Positions 1-8,150 of a DNA stretch of 23,785 nt are shown piece by piece. The position numbers were made by a program, and so were the translations under genes. Origin of the DNA: an uncultured Subdoligranulum sp. (GTDB lineage Bacteria; Bacillota_A; Clostridia; Oscillospirales; Ruminococcaceae). The stretch covers positions 1 through 23,785 of the forward strand of contig CAAGRN010000185.1 in assembly GCA_900772715.1 (NCBI GenBank). The letters run 5' to 3'. Under the pieces are notes generated by a model. It saw nothing but the letters and a program-made list of their open reading frames with translations, searched no databases and was not told the DNA's origin. How positions within the stretch are numbered: position 1 is the first letter of the stretch; every line of letters starts with the position of its first letter.

Positions 1-1
1 A

Positions 2-3000
2 GCTGCAGATCGTCCCGCCGCCAGCGGCTGGCAGACGGTCGCCTTGATCGGTCCCGCCATCGAGGGTGAAGAACCGGAGCCGGAGCCGGAACCTGTGCCG
101 CAGGAGTACTATGCCGACTGGCAGGCTCCCGCCCAGACTGCCGGCGGCAGCTTTGATTTGACTTTTACCGTCAACACCGACAAGTACCAGCTGAACACGC
201 TGGAAAAGGTGGACGGTGCGGTCATTACCGTCACGCCCAGCCGAACCGGCGGCAGCGTGGACGGCGGAAGTTGGCAGATGACCCCTGCCACCGCGCAGAC
301 CATTACCACAAGTGGTCACACGCAGGATGACAGTTTTCATCTCAACGGCGGTGACGGTTCTGCCACATGGACGGTTCACTACGAGGTGTCCAAAACCAGC
401 ACCAGTACGTTCAGCGGGCAGGAAGGACCGTTCGCCAGCCAAGCCGAAGCGGATGCCGCTGCCGAAGCTGCCAAGAATGCGGCCATCGGGCAGCTGCAGA
501 ACGAAGCGCATGGCATGGTAGATGCCGCTATTGCCTCGGCGCGGGCGCAGCTTGCCAATATTACATTCAGCTATGACGAGGTCACCATCCCACATGGCTT
601 CGACACCACGCCCGGCGCACTGGGCAGCCACCAGACCATTACGGTTCCTGCCAACAGCTCGAACGATTACCAGATGAAAAACGATGAGTGGTCGGTAAAA
701 GTCAGCATCGACAAAATCGACAGTGAAACCAAGCAGCGCATCAAGGGCGATGCCGAGTTTAAGATTTTCGAGTGGGATACCGTCCGGCAGTGCTATATTC
801 CGACAGGCGGATATAACCAATACAAAGTTGAACGCCAGTCGGATGGCACCTATAAGGTCATCAACCACAGCGACTATGCGGGCGGTTCGGACGATTTGTT
901 CTACACCCAGCGTAACGAGGGCAAGTTTGTCATCGTGGAGAGCCGCGCACCCAGCGGGTACTACGGCGATTGGACGGATGTAACCAAACCCGGCACGGCA
1001 GGTTCTGTTCTCGGCAAGCGGGCGTATGCCTTTGAGATTACCAAAGCGCTGGACGGTCAGACCATTTGGCTGGGCAACGCGGATTATAACGCCGACATTA
1101 CCACGGCCAACAGCGGCGGTACCCTCATCGACACCGGCGAGGGAATCGTCACTATTACATTTGGCAGTCGCAATGCCAATAAAACCTACGCTACTGACCT
1201 CACTGGCATCGCCAGCAATGAAGATTCCTATACCATGCACGCCGACTCCGACAAGATGCAGAATGACCGAGTCCTTGGCAATATCCTGCTGACGAAAGTT
1301 GACTTGGATGCTGCTCGGCATTTGGCTGCTGGCAGCAATGGTGACTCAACGCTCGAAGGCGCCGTGTACGACCTGTATGCCGCCGAGGAGATTCATCATC
1401 CTGACGGCGTTTCCGGCATTGTCGATTACTCCAAGATCACCGATTCCAGCGGCAACCCCATCTGGCATACCACCGTGCTTACCAACGGCGCATGGAAATC
1501 CGATTATCTTCCGATACTGAAAAAAGACCACCTTGTAGCCTCCGCCGCCATCAAGGACGGCAAGCTGGCGTTTTCTAATCTCTACTTAGGTCGTTACTAC
1601 CTTGTGGAGCGCGCCACCGGCATCGTGATCCCGGTGGATTCCAACGGGCAGTATTACTTTTCCGGCCAGTATCCCCTGCTCAACAAAAAGCTGAAGCCCA
1701 CCGGCAGCTATGCCGCCCTCGCCAGCAACAGCACGGAGTACACCGACTATGTCTACCGCAACCAGTATTCTGCTGTTGCCGAGAGCCGCGCCTTAGACGG
1801 CAGCAAGACCTATGACGGCTACTACCTGTCTTTTGCGAAAGGCTATCTCTGTGATGAAGTCAATCACTATCAATCCCTTACTTATGCAGATGAATCCACT
1901 TACGTTGTCCGCACCGAAGACCAGACGCAGGACGAAGTGCTGAAATCCGGGTTCAGCCTGCAAAAACTGGTGTCCACCACCGGGCAGCCCTCCCCTGCCA
2001 TCAAGCTGGGCGGTGCCGGGTTCAAAGTGTACCGTGTATCACTGCTGAGCAAGGCTGACCGGTTCACCCAGAATGCCGATGGCAGTTACGATGCCGCCAG
2101 CATTCTGGATGCCTACCGCAGATCCAGCTACGATCAGGACACCCTGAAATTTGATTTTTCCGCCGAAGAACAGGCTGTCGCCACGATGTACGAGAGCGAC
2201 ACCGCCGCCGTCAACCGCTACAATGCCACCTTGACCGCAGACGGCGATTTTGCCAATGGGCAAGGCCTCGGCTGGGTTCCGACCAACAATGCACAGGAAT
2301 ACCGTCTGTCCGAAATTTATACGAACGAGGAAGGTATCCTGCGTGTGCAGGGACTTTCCTACGGCCAGTACATCGTCGTAGAAACCTCGGTGCCGAAAGA
2401 TGTTTTTCAGGCTGAACCGTTCCTTGTCAATGTCAATGCGTCCAGTCCGCAGAGCAGCTTTACCGTGCCCGTCGGCAGCATCACAACGCCCAGCGGCAGC
2501 TACATAATCTATAACATTCTGGACGAAGAGTTGGAGGGTTACTTACAGCTTGTCAAAATCGACATTGAAACCGGCGAGCCTGTAAAAATTGTCGACACCA
2601 CGTTCAACCTTTACTACATTGCCGAGGACGGCCATGAAACCCTTGTGGAGATGAACGACCCGAAGTCCGGCAATGCCTGGGCAAAGACCAGCACTTTCTA
2701 TACCGATTCCAACGGCGAAATGAAGACCCCGGAAAAACTGCCGCTGGGCAAGTACCGCATCGTTGAGGTCGAAGGCCCGCATGGGTATTTCAACGACCGC
2801 CAGTACAATGTTGTGTTTGAGCTGACATCGGACCGTGTGTATCAGGTCAGTGGCGGCAGCGCCGACGGCATGGATGACTATGTTATCACCGAAAGCTACT
2901 ATAACCACGAAACACTGGGGCAAATCAAGATCCGCAAAAACGGCAACGTGCTGACCGGCTATGAGAACGGACAATTCGTGTACGAGTCCGACAATCTTGC

Positions 3001-5917
3001 CAATGCCACCTATGAGATCCACGCGCAGGGCGACATTCTCACGCCGGACAATCAAGGTACGCTCTGGTACGCAGACGGCGACCTTGTCGCCACCGTTACC
3101 ACCGCCGAAGATGGACAGGTGGACGAAGTTCGGTTCAGCCCCACACGGACACCTGCCACCTATGATTTCCTGAAAGTGACCCACGATGGCACTAAGGGTG
3201 AAGTCACCATTACTCTGCCGCTGGGTACCTATGCGATTTCCGAGGTGCAAGCGCCCTACGGCTTTGTCCACACCGACCACACCTACACTGTGGTGCTGGA
3301 CTGGGATGACCAATACAACGATTTAGTGCTTGCTAAGACAATCATCGACCACACGCAGGACGGCGATGTCGTGTATGACTATTCTATTATAAATGTAGGC
3401 AACGCTAGCGCCGAGCAGATTGAAAAGCAGATTCTCGTCTTTGAGAACGCCCGTGTGCTGCCGGTCGTTGAGGAGGGCAAAGTCGGTGTCGGGCTGTATA
3501 AGCTGGACCGCGGCACCTGCGATTTCACTGATGAAGCGCCCTATGCAGACGGCTGCAAGACCCGCGTCTCCCTCTTGAATGGCGGCAGCAACCGTGCCGA
3601 CATCCCGGCTGATGCCAAGATGGTCGCAGGGGCTGTCTATGAACTGTACACCGCAGATGACATTTACAGTATTTTCGGTAAGCTGCTGGCCGCCGCCGAT
3701 ACGCTGCTGGGTACAGCCGCCACCGATGAAAACGGCCTTGCCTATTTTGACGTGGATGTTCCCCTGCGCGGCGAACATTACGGCAGCAGCGATGCCCACG
3801 ACTGGACGACAAACAGTGGCCGCTACTACCTGCGCGAGATCAGTGTGCCGGACGGCTACCTGATTGAGCAGAGCGTAATTCCGGTGGAGTTCACCTACGA
3901 AAACCAGTTTATTGCATGGCAGATCGTTGACTGCCTGCACTCCGACAAGCAGACCACCGTGGAGATCGACAAGCGTGCTTTCGCCTCTGATTCTGATACC
4001 ACCTTTGCCCTGCCCGGTGCCACCTTGACCGTGACCGATTGGAACGGCAATGTGGTGGATAGCTGGGAAAGCAGCGACACGGCTCATGTGATTCGTGGAC
4101 TGCATCTTTCCCACGACTTTGCCGGGAACCGCGATACCACCAAAATCTATACGCTGTCCGAGACCCGCCCGGCAGACGGCTATACCACCGCCCGCTCGAT
4201 TCAGTTCCGCTTGGAGCAGGCCACGGGCGATAACAGCTACTTGCAGGAAACGGCGGTCTGGGTACTGCGCGAGACCGAAGATGCCAAGTACCAGTCCGGC
4301 AGCATTATCTCCCCCACTGCATTCTCCGATGACACCGTAGCTACGATTCCTGCCAAGCTGCGCGCTTTCTGGGATAAGCTGATGGGCAAGAATCCCGATG
4401 CAGACGGCGTTGTCATTGCCAACTGGTATTGTGTAAACGCTACACTGGTAGTGAATTTCACCGATGCCGCCAACGACTGCGCGATTGCCAAATGCCTGCG
4501 GGAGAGCGATTTCGACGGCTTGACGTTTGATTCGGTCTACCTGAACGGCGCGGCGGCCCCCACATTCTTTGCCGATAAGCAGGTTGCCGACAAGCCCGCT
4601 GATGCAGACATTACCTACTCTGCAAGTTGGATTCTGCTGAAAGAATCCGATGAGTTCAGCCAGACCGTGACGATGCTTGATGCCCCTACCCGCGTGAAAA
4701 TCAGTAAAGCCGACATTACGACCCATGAGGAAATCCCCGGTGCTACGCTGCGTGTGCTGGATAAGGACGGCAATGTTGTGGACGAGTGGGTGTCCGAGGA
4801 CACGCCGCACTACATGGAGGCCGTGCTGGCTGCAGGCAAAACTTATACGCTGGAGGAAACCCTTGTACCGGATGGCTCCGGGTATGTACCTGCAAGTTCC
4901 ATTCGGTTTACCGTTGAGGATGACGGCAAAGTTCAGCACGTTTTCATGCAGGATGACTACACGAAAGTGCAGATTTCCAAGACCGATATTGCCACCAGCA
5001 AGGAAATCAGCGGTGCAAAGCTGAAAATCACGAACGCAGATGGCAAGACGATTGCTGAATGGGTCACGGACGGCACGCCCCACTATATGGAGCGCATCCC
5101 AATGGGTACGTACACCCTGACCGAGACGATGGCTCCCACCGAGCAGGGCTATGTCCGCGCCGAGAGCGTCACCTTTGAGGTGGGTCCCACCGGTGATATT
5201 CAGCGCGTAGAGATGAAAGATGACTTCACCAAGGTCGAAATTTCCAAGGCTGACATGACGGACGGCCGCGAACTGCCCGGTGCAAAGCTGAAAATCACCG
5301 ATGCCAGCGACAACACCATTGCCGAGTGGGAGACCAACGGCCAGTCCCACCGTATCGAGCGTCTGAAGCCCGGTGAGTATACGCTGACTGAGACAGCTGC
5401 CCCGGCCGGGTATCTGCTCAGCGAAGAAATACACTTCACCGTGCAGGAAACCGGGGAAATTCAGAAAGTCACAATGTATGATGCCCCGGCACATTCGCTG
5501 ATTCTCACGAAACGCGATATTGCCACCAATGCAAAGCTGGCAGAGGCCCGCCTGACGATTCGCGATGCTTACGGCACGACCATCGACCGCTGGACGACTA
5601 CAGACGGCGACCATGCTATCCGCGTACTGCCGGAGCGCTTTGCCGCCAAAGACCCGCACAAGAATCTGCTGCTTCTGTCCGATGACACCAGTGAACATGT
5701 CTACACGATGGTAGAGGAACTGGCCCCGAACGGCTATCTCGTTGCCGAGAGCATCACGTTCAAGGTCATGCAGATGAACAATAACCTTGTTGTGTTTATC
5801 TGGCAGGACGGCGGCTGGCAGAAATCTACCGAAGGATATCTTGCCATGTACGATGAGCGCACCGATACGCCCGTTCCCCTTATGAAAACTTTCCCGCAGA
5901 CCGGCAGAATTTTATAA
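2..5917 (+). CDS. Giant Cna-B/SpaA-type surface adhesin or pilin-like protein, 5' partial
   Basis: The reading frame is open to the first base of the window, so the start and any signal peptide lie upstream; a TTG at 44 is not a credible start because in-frame coding continues before it. About 1,970 residues are visible. An acidic Pro-Glu stretch near 62-105 is followed by a chain of Ig-like Cna-B (SpaA) domains, recognisable by repeated strands of the type KVxxDxxTGxxLxGAxFxLY and YxLxETxAPxGY (around 700, 1270, 1930, 2545, 2920, 3480, 3950, 4690, 4960, 5225 and 5490). Such domains form internal isopeptide bonds and build stiff stalks on Gram-positive cells. The protein ends in FPQTG plus three residues, a sortase-like motif without the expected membrane segment and basic tail. 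A role in cell-cell contact during transfer, or in host adhesion, is inferred. Confidence 0.9.
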   Translation, partial: AADRPAASGWQTVALIGPAIEGEEPEPEPEPVPQEYYADWQAPAQTAGGSFDLTFTVNTDKYQLNTLEKVDGAVITVTPSRTGGSVDGGSWQMTPATAQTITTSGHTQDDSFHLNGGDGSATWTVHYEVSKTSTSTFSGQEGPFASQAEADAAAEAAKNAAIGQLQNEAHGMVDAAIASARAQLANITFSYDEVTIPHGFDTTPGALGSHQTITVPANSSNDYQMKNDEWSVKVSIDKIDSETKQRIKGDAEFKIFEWDTVRQCYIPTGGYNQYKVERQSDGTYKVINHSDYAGGSDDLFYTQRNEGKFVIVESRAPSGYYGDWTDVTKPGTAGSVLGKRAYAFEITKALDGQTIWLGNADYNADITTANSGGTLIDTGEGIVTITFGSRNANKTYATDLTGIASNEDSYTMHADSDKMQNDRVLGNILLTKVDLDAARHLAAGSNGDSTLEGAVYDLYAAEEIHHPDGVSGIVDYSKITDSSGNPIWHTTVLTNGAWKSDYLPILKKDHLVASAAIKDGKLAFSNLYLGRYYLVERATGIVIPVDSNGQYYFSGQYPLLNKKLKPTGSYAALASNSTEYTDYVYRNQYSAVAESRALDGSKTYDGYYLSFAKGYLCDEVNHYQSLTYADESTYVVRTEDQTQDEVLKSGFSLQKLVSTTGQPSPAIKLGGAGFKVYRVSLLSKADRFTQNADGSYDAASILDAYRRSSYDQDTLKFDFSAEEQAVATMYESDTAAVNRYNATLTADGDFANGQGLGWVPTNNAQEYRLSEIYTNEEGILRVQGLSYGQYIVVETSVPKDVFQAEPFLVNVNASSPQSSFTVPVGSITTPSGSYIIYNILDEELEGYLQLVKIDIETGEPVKIVDTTFNLYYIAEDGHETLVEMNDPKSGNAWAKTSTFYTDSNGEMKTPEKLPLGKYRIVEVEGPHGYFNDRQYNVVFELTSDRVYQVSGGSADGMDDYVITESYYNHETLGQIKIRKNGNVLTGYENGQFVYESDNLANATYEIHAQGDILTPDNQGTLWYADGDLVATVTTAEDGQVDEVRFSPTRTPATYDFLKVTHDGTKGEVTITLPLGTYAISEVQAPYGFVHTDHTYTVVLDWDDQYNDLVLAKTIIDHTQDGDVVYDYSIINVGNASAEQIEKQILVFENARVLPVVEEGKVGVGLYKLDRGTCDFTDEAPYADGCKTRVSLLNGGSNRADIPADAKMVAGAVYELYTADDIYSIFGKLLAAADTLLGTAATDENGLAYFDVDVPLRGEHYGSSDAHDWTTNSGRYYLREISVPDGYLIEQSVIPVEFTYENQFIAWQIVDCLHSDKQTTVEIDKRAFASDSDTTFALPGATLTVTDWNGNVVDSWESSDTAHVIRGLHLSHDFAGNRDTTKIYTLSETRPADGYTTARSIQFRLEQATGDNSYLQETAVWVLRETEDAKYQSGSIISPTAFSDDTVATIPAKLRAFWDKLMGKNPDADGVVIANWYCVNATLVVNFTDAANDCAIAKCLRESDFDGLTFDSVYLNGAAAPTFFADKQVADKPADADITYSASWILLKESDEFSQTVTMLDAPTRVKISKADITTHEEIPGATLRVLDKDGNVVDEWVSEDTPHYMEAVLAAGKTYTLEETLVPDGSGYVPASSIRFTVEDDGKVQHVFMQDDYTKVQISKTDIATSKEISGAKLKITNADGKTIAEWVTDGTPHYMERIPMGTYTLTETMAPTEQGYVRAESVTFEVGPTGDIQRVEMKDDFTKVEISKADMTDGRELPGAKLKITDASDNTIAEWETNGQSHRIERLKPGEYTLTETAAPAGYLLSEEIHFTVQETGEIQKVTMYDAPAHSLILTKRDIATNAKLAEARLTIRDAYGTTIDRWTTTDGDHAIRVLPERFAAKDPHKNLLLLSDDTSEHVYTMVEELAPNGYLVAESITFKVMQMNNNLVVFIWQDGGWQKSTEGYLAMYDERTDTPVPLMKTFPQTGRIL
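4688..5758 (+). repeat. Tandem CnaB2-like domains, about 267 nt (89 aa) per unit
   Basis: Within the surface protein gene, successive units start near 4688, 4958, 5225 and 5490. The first three each carry a Lys in the ISKxD strand (codons 4706-4708, 4979-4981, 5246-5248), a Glu in the YTLxET strand (for example 5390-5392) and an Asp in a closing VxMxD strand (for example 5480-5482). The fourth unit is longer and more divergent, with an insertion near 5640-5690. A related fifth unit lies upstream near 3955-4220. The layout matches the Lys-Asp class of Cna-B domain. Confidence 0.85.
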
Positions 5918-5969
5918 AAAACTGTGCCGAGTTGTTACGCTGCGCACAATTTGAGATAGGAGTGATCTT

Positions 5970-6353
5970 TTGTCCGTTTCCTGTTTTACTTCCACCAATT
6001 CGCATCTCTGCAAGTTCCTGCGCACCACAGGCCGCGATTGGCGCAACACCATCTATATCGAGTGCGGCGACTGCCAGCGCGCCGTGAGCCGCAGCTGTAA
6101 AAATCTGCTCTGTGCCTTTGACACGGCCGGTGCGCCGGTAATCGTGCCGGTGCATGATGTGGAGTACCTGTTCAGCACCACCGTGGACAAGTCCGAGTGC
6201 CGTGCCGTCCTCACAAAAGCAAACTTCTGTGAACTTTATAAAGGCTGGATCGACGAGCATATCCGCGACCCCCACGCCTGCCCGTTGAATGATCTGTACG
6301 TCAACTGGGAGATTCCAGACCCTAGTGTAGCGAGGATCTTTCTGAATCGGTAA
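5970..6353 (+). CDS. Small protein of unknown function (127 aa), TTG start
   Basis: The start is TTG at 5970, chosen because AGGAG at 5958-5962 sits 7 nt upstream; the gene begins 52 nt after the surface protein stop and is probably co-transcribed with it. The product is soluble-looking, with no signal peptide or membrane segment, and contains several cysteines in its N-terminal half, including a CGDC pair near residues 32-35 and further single Cys near 5, 14, 43 and 48, which could bind metal or form a redox pair. I do not recognise the family. It ends just before a strong bidirectional terminator. An overlapping minus-strand frame has no ribosome binding site and crosses that terminator, so the plus-strand reading is preferred. 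Confidence 0.65.
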   Translation: MSVSCFTSTNSHLCKFLRTTGRDWRNTIYIECGDCQRAVSRSCKNLLCAFDTAGAPVIVPVHDVEYLFSTTVDKSECRAVLTKANFCELYKGWIDEHIRDPHACPLNDLYVNWEIPDPSVARIFLNR

Positions 6354-6371
6354 ATAGGCACTAAGTAACAA

Positions 6372-6407
6372 CAATCCCCAAGGTGACGTATGCCGCCTTG
6401 GGGATTG
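6372..6407. terminator. Bidirectional intrinsic terminator between convergent genes
   Basis: A perfect 12-bp stem, CAATCCCCAAGG (6372-6383) with CCTTGGGGATTG (6396-6407), encloses a 12-nt loop. T-rich sequence follows on the plus strand and, more weakly, on the minus strand. It separates the 127-aa gene (+) from parR (-), consistent with termination of both. Confidence 0.8.
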
Positions 6408-6432
6408 CTGCTTATTATACTCACTATATGTG

Positions 6433-6753
6433 TCAGCCTCTAAAATCAGCCAAAGCACTGGCTATTAAATCTATTGGCGGCGAGGATATAGACGGCTCCT
6501 TTTTCTGCAAATCTGGGGTATGCCCACAGTTCTGCTTTTCTAAGTATTCCTGCACGATTTGCTCAATCAAGGCGCGGTCTGTCTGCGGGAAGGACTTCGT
6601 CTCGGCCTTTTCATAGCACAGAATCGCATCGGCAAGATACTGTGCCTTGCCCCTGTCACGCTGCCGTTCCAAGTATTCTACGGCGCGCGCATGGTCTGGA
6701 TTTTCCATATCAAAGCGAACCGTAAAACGCCCCCGGTCTTTTTTCAGCTTCAT
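6433..6753 (-). CDS. parR: ParR-like centromere-binding partner of the ParM actin homologue (106 aa)
   Basis: The gene starts 6 nt after the ParM stop, the usual order for type II (actin-based) partition systems. Residues about 8-48 (RFTVRFDMENPDHARAVEYL and the following helix) look like a short strand followed by two helices, as in ribbon-helix-helix DNA-binding proteins; the remainder is a Gln/Glu-rich helix and a flexible, proline-containing tail, as in ParR proteins whose C-terminus contacts the ParM filament. The sequence alone is too short for a firm family call, so the assignment rests mainly on position, size and the RHH-like N-terminus. Its likely binding sites are the TACG iterons upstream of parM at 7713-7777, through which it would also repress its own operon. 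Confidence 0.7.
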   Translation of the reverse strand: MKLKKDRGRFTVRFDMENPDHARAVEYLERQRDRGKAQYLADAILCYEKAETKSFPQTDRALIEQIVQEYLEKQNCGHTPDLQKKEPSISSPPIDLIASALADFRG

Positions 6754-6759
6754 GGTTCA

Positions 6760-7677
6760 TCACGCCCCTGTCACTGTGCAGCGGTAAAGATACTCAAAGC
6801 CCTTGGCGTTGGCATTCACGTCCTCCACAAAGACGGGGTGTGCCACCTTGCCGGATGCCTCGATTTTTCGCCGCAGCAGGCAGGCACCGCCGCCCACAAA
6901 AATCACACGCCCCGTGCGCAGGTCAAGCTGGCGCTCGCGCAGTGCGCCCAACATATCGTTGACGAACTCCTGTGCCTGATATTCCACCAGCGCGGCGACT
7001 TCTTCCCCGTAGCTGCTCCCTTGCCCCTGCAAGAGAATAGCATCCACATCGGTTTCCTCCAACAGAATATCCAAATCGGAACTTGCCTTGGAACGGATGC
7101 GGTTATACAGCAGAATCACGCCGTTTTCCAGTGAATCACAGGTGGACAGGTCGGCGCGGCCGTTCTTCAGCATCAGATAGTCCGCTGTAAAGCCTCCCAC
7201 GTCCAGAATCAGCGCACGCGGCACGGTTGCCAACTCGCCCAGCATCATGGCTGCTGCCGCAAACGCCTGCGGATAACACTGCACATTGCGGATCAGGATG
7301 CTGTACAGCTTGTCATGGTAGGAGAAGTAGATGGGTTCCTTGCGCTTGAAGTAGCGCACGAACGCTTTGTTCTGTGCGCCAAAGTGTGCGGGTGGCAAGC
7401 CGATGGCAAGGTCAATGGGCATCAGCCCGGAGGTATAAGCGCCCTGTGCTTCGATTTCCTCCGCGATGGCAAACAGCGACAGAATGAAGAAGCGCTCGTC
7501 TGTGGTTTTGTCCTTCTGGTACGGGATACGCTGCGCTGACAGCGTATAGTAACTGCCGCCGTATTTCAGTACATCCCTGCCGTAAGGTCTGGTTTTACTT
7601 TTCTGTACACCGGAAACGATGGCGTTCCCGTGAACGGTTTTGACCTGTTTGTTGCCGTGGTCGATAGCAATAAGCAT
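6760..7677 (-). CDS. parM: ParM/StbA-like actin homologue, plasmid-type segregation ATPase (305 aa)
   Basis: The product has the actin/Hsp70-fold signatures of ParM proteins: an N-terminal phosphate loop IAIDHGNKQVK (residues 3-13), a second phosphate loop LILDVGGFTADYLML (about 156-170) with the expected Asp and Gly, and an adenosine-contact segment VIFVGGGACLL (258-268). Length fits the family (about 300-350 aa). Such proteins polymerise into ATP-driven filaments that push DNA copies apart through ParR bound at a centromere. The start is ATG at 7677 with AAGGGAG 8 nt upstream. In an ICE the system would stabilise the excised circular or replicating form; that role is inferred. Confidence 0.9.
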   Translation of the reverse strand: MLIAIDHGNKQVKTVHGNAIVSGVQKSKTRPYGRDVLKYGGSYYTLSAQRIPYQKDKTTDERFFILSLFAIAEEIEAQGAYTSGLMPIDLAIGLPPAHFGAQNKAFVRYFKRKEPIYFSYHDKLYSILIRNVQCYPQAFAAAAMMLGELATVPRALILDVGGFTADYLMLKNGRADLSTCDSLENGVILLYNRIRSKASSDLDILLEETDVDAILLQGQGSSYGEEVAALVEYQAQEFVNDMLGALRERQLDLRTGRVIFVGGGACLLRRKIEASGKVAHPVFVEDVNANAKGFEYLYRCTVTGA

Positions 7678-7708
7678 AACATCAACTCCCTTCGATGCTT
7701 ATATTTAC

Positions 7709-7738
7709 CTTATACGTTTTGAATACGTCATTTCCCAA
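7709..7738 (-). promoter_or_regulatory. Candidate parM-parR promoter
   Basis: On the minus strand TTGGGA (7738-7733) and TATAAG (7714-7709) are separated by 18 nt, upstream of the parM ribosome binding site. The -10 box overlaps the first TACG iteron and the spacer contains the second, which would let ParR repress its own transcription. The -35 match is imperfect. Confidence 0.55.
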
Positions 7739-7777
7739 CAAATTTACGCATTATTTTTTCTTATACGCAATAATACG
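7713..7777. repeat. Candidate parC centromere: five helically phased TACG iterons
   Basis: TACG occurs at 7713, 7724, 7745, 7764 and 7774, mostly inside wTACGcA/ATACGyA words in otherwise AT-rich DNA. The start-to-start distances are 11, 21, 19 and 10 nt, close to one or two helical turns each, so all five would face roughly the same side of the helix. In plasmid R1 the ParR-binding parC region is likewise an array of about 11-bp repeats around the parM promoter. The array here lies directly upstream of parM. Confidence 0.65.
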
Positions 7778-7791
7778 CATTATTTATTTGT

Positions 7792-7820
7792 TTGCATTTC
7801 CCCGGCGGGTGCGCTATAAT
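7792..7820 (+). promoter_or_regulatory. Near-consensus sigma-A-type promoter of the 71-aa gene
   Basis: TTGCAT (7792-7797), a 17-nt spacer and a perfect TATAAT (7815-7820) precede the ribosome binding site AGGAG at 7842-7846 and the ATG at 7853. It fires away from parM, so the iteron array lies between two divergent promoters. Confidence 0.8.
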
Positions 7821-7852
7821 GGGCAAAGTAAGTAAAAACACAGGAGTCCACC

Positions 7853-8068
7853 ATGAACAAAACGCTTGAAGTCAGTGCTATGCAGTATGATTTTCATACC
7901 TTGCTGAAAGTTTCCGATATATGCGGTCTCACCGGGGAAATCGGCTTCCATGACACGGACAACGGCTACCTCGTCAGCTTTCCCGATGACGACGGCAAAG
8001 CCGATCAGCGGATGGCCGAGTATAAGAAACGGCTTGTTGATCTTGAAAACAACATCTGGAATCGATAA
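7853..8068 (+). CDS. Small acidic protein of unknown function (71 aa)
   Basis: A 71-residue product with a well-placed AGGAG ribosome binding site (6 nt before ATG 7853), a near-consensus promoter and a strong terminator directly downstream, so it is very probably a real single-gene transcription unit. The protein has no signal peptide or membrane segment; it reads as a beta-rich N-terminal half followed by an acidic patch (FPDDDGKAD) and a charged C-terminal helix. I do not recognise it. The position, divergent from parM-parR across their centromere, allows a role as regulator or accessory partition factor, but nothing in the sequence proves this. Confidence 0.75.
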   Translation: MNKTLEVSAMQYDFHTLLKVSDICGLTGEIGFHDTDNGYLVSFPDDDGKADQRMAEYKKRLVDLENNIWNR

Positions 8069-8107
8069 TTTGTGACCCGCCGAGGAAATTTCAATACAAT
8101 TAAAGTA

Positions 8108-8148
8108 ACAGCCCCTTCTGCTGAAATTGCATCAGCGGAAGGGGCTGT
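8108..8148. terminator. Strong bidirectional intrinsic terminator
   Basis: ACAGCCCCTTC (8108-8118) pairs with GAAGGGGCTGT (8138-8148), extended by TGCTGA/TCAGCG to a 17-bp stem (one wobble) with a 7-nt loop. A short T-run follows on the plus strand (8150-8152) and an A/T-rich tract on the other side. It separates the 71-aa gene from the convergent metallohydrolase gene and can serve both. Confidence 0.8.
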
Positions 8149-8150
8149 GT

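Noticed and set aside
3323..5698. Long open frame on the minus strand opposite the surface protein gene
   Set aside because: It mirrors the Cna-B repeats, has no ribosome binding site or recognisable domain, and the plus-strand frame has clear family motifs over the same bases.
4688..5758. Regular repeats resembling a CRISPR array at first sight
   Set aside because: The period is about 267 nt, the repeats are diverged at DNA level and translate as protein domains; no short identical repeats with unique spacers.
5880..6458. Minus-strand frame overlapping the 127-aa gene
   Set aside because: It crosses the 6372-6407 terminator and lacks a ribosome binding site, whereas the plus-strand gene has AGGAG before its start.
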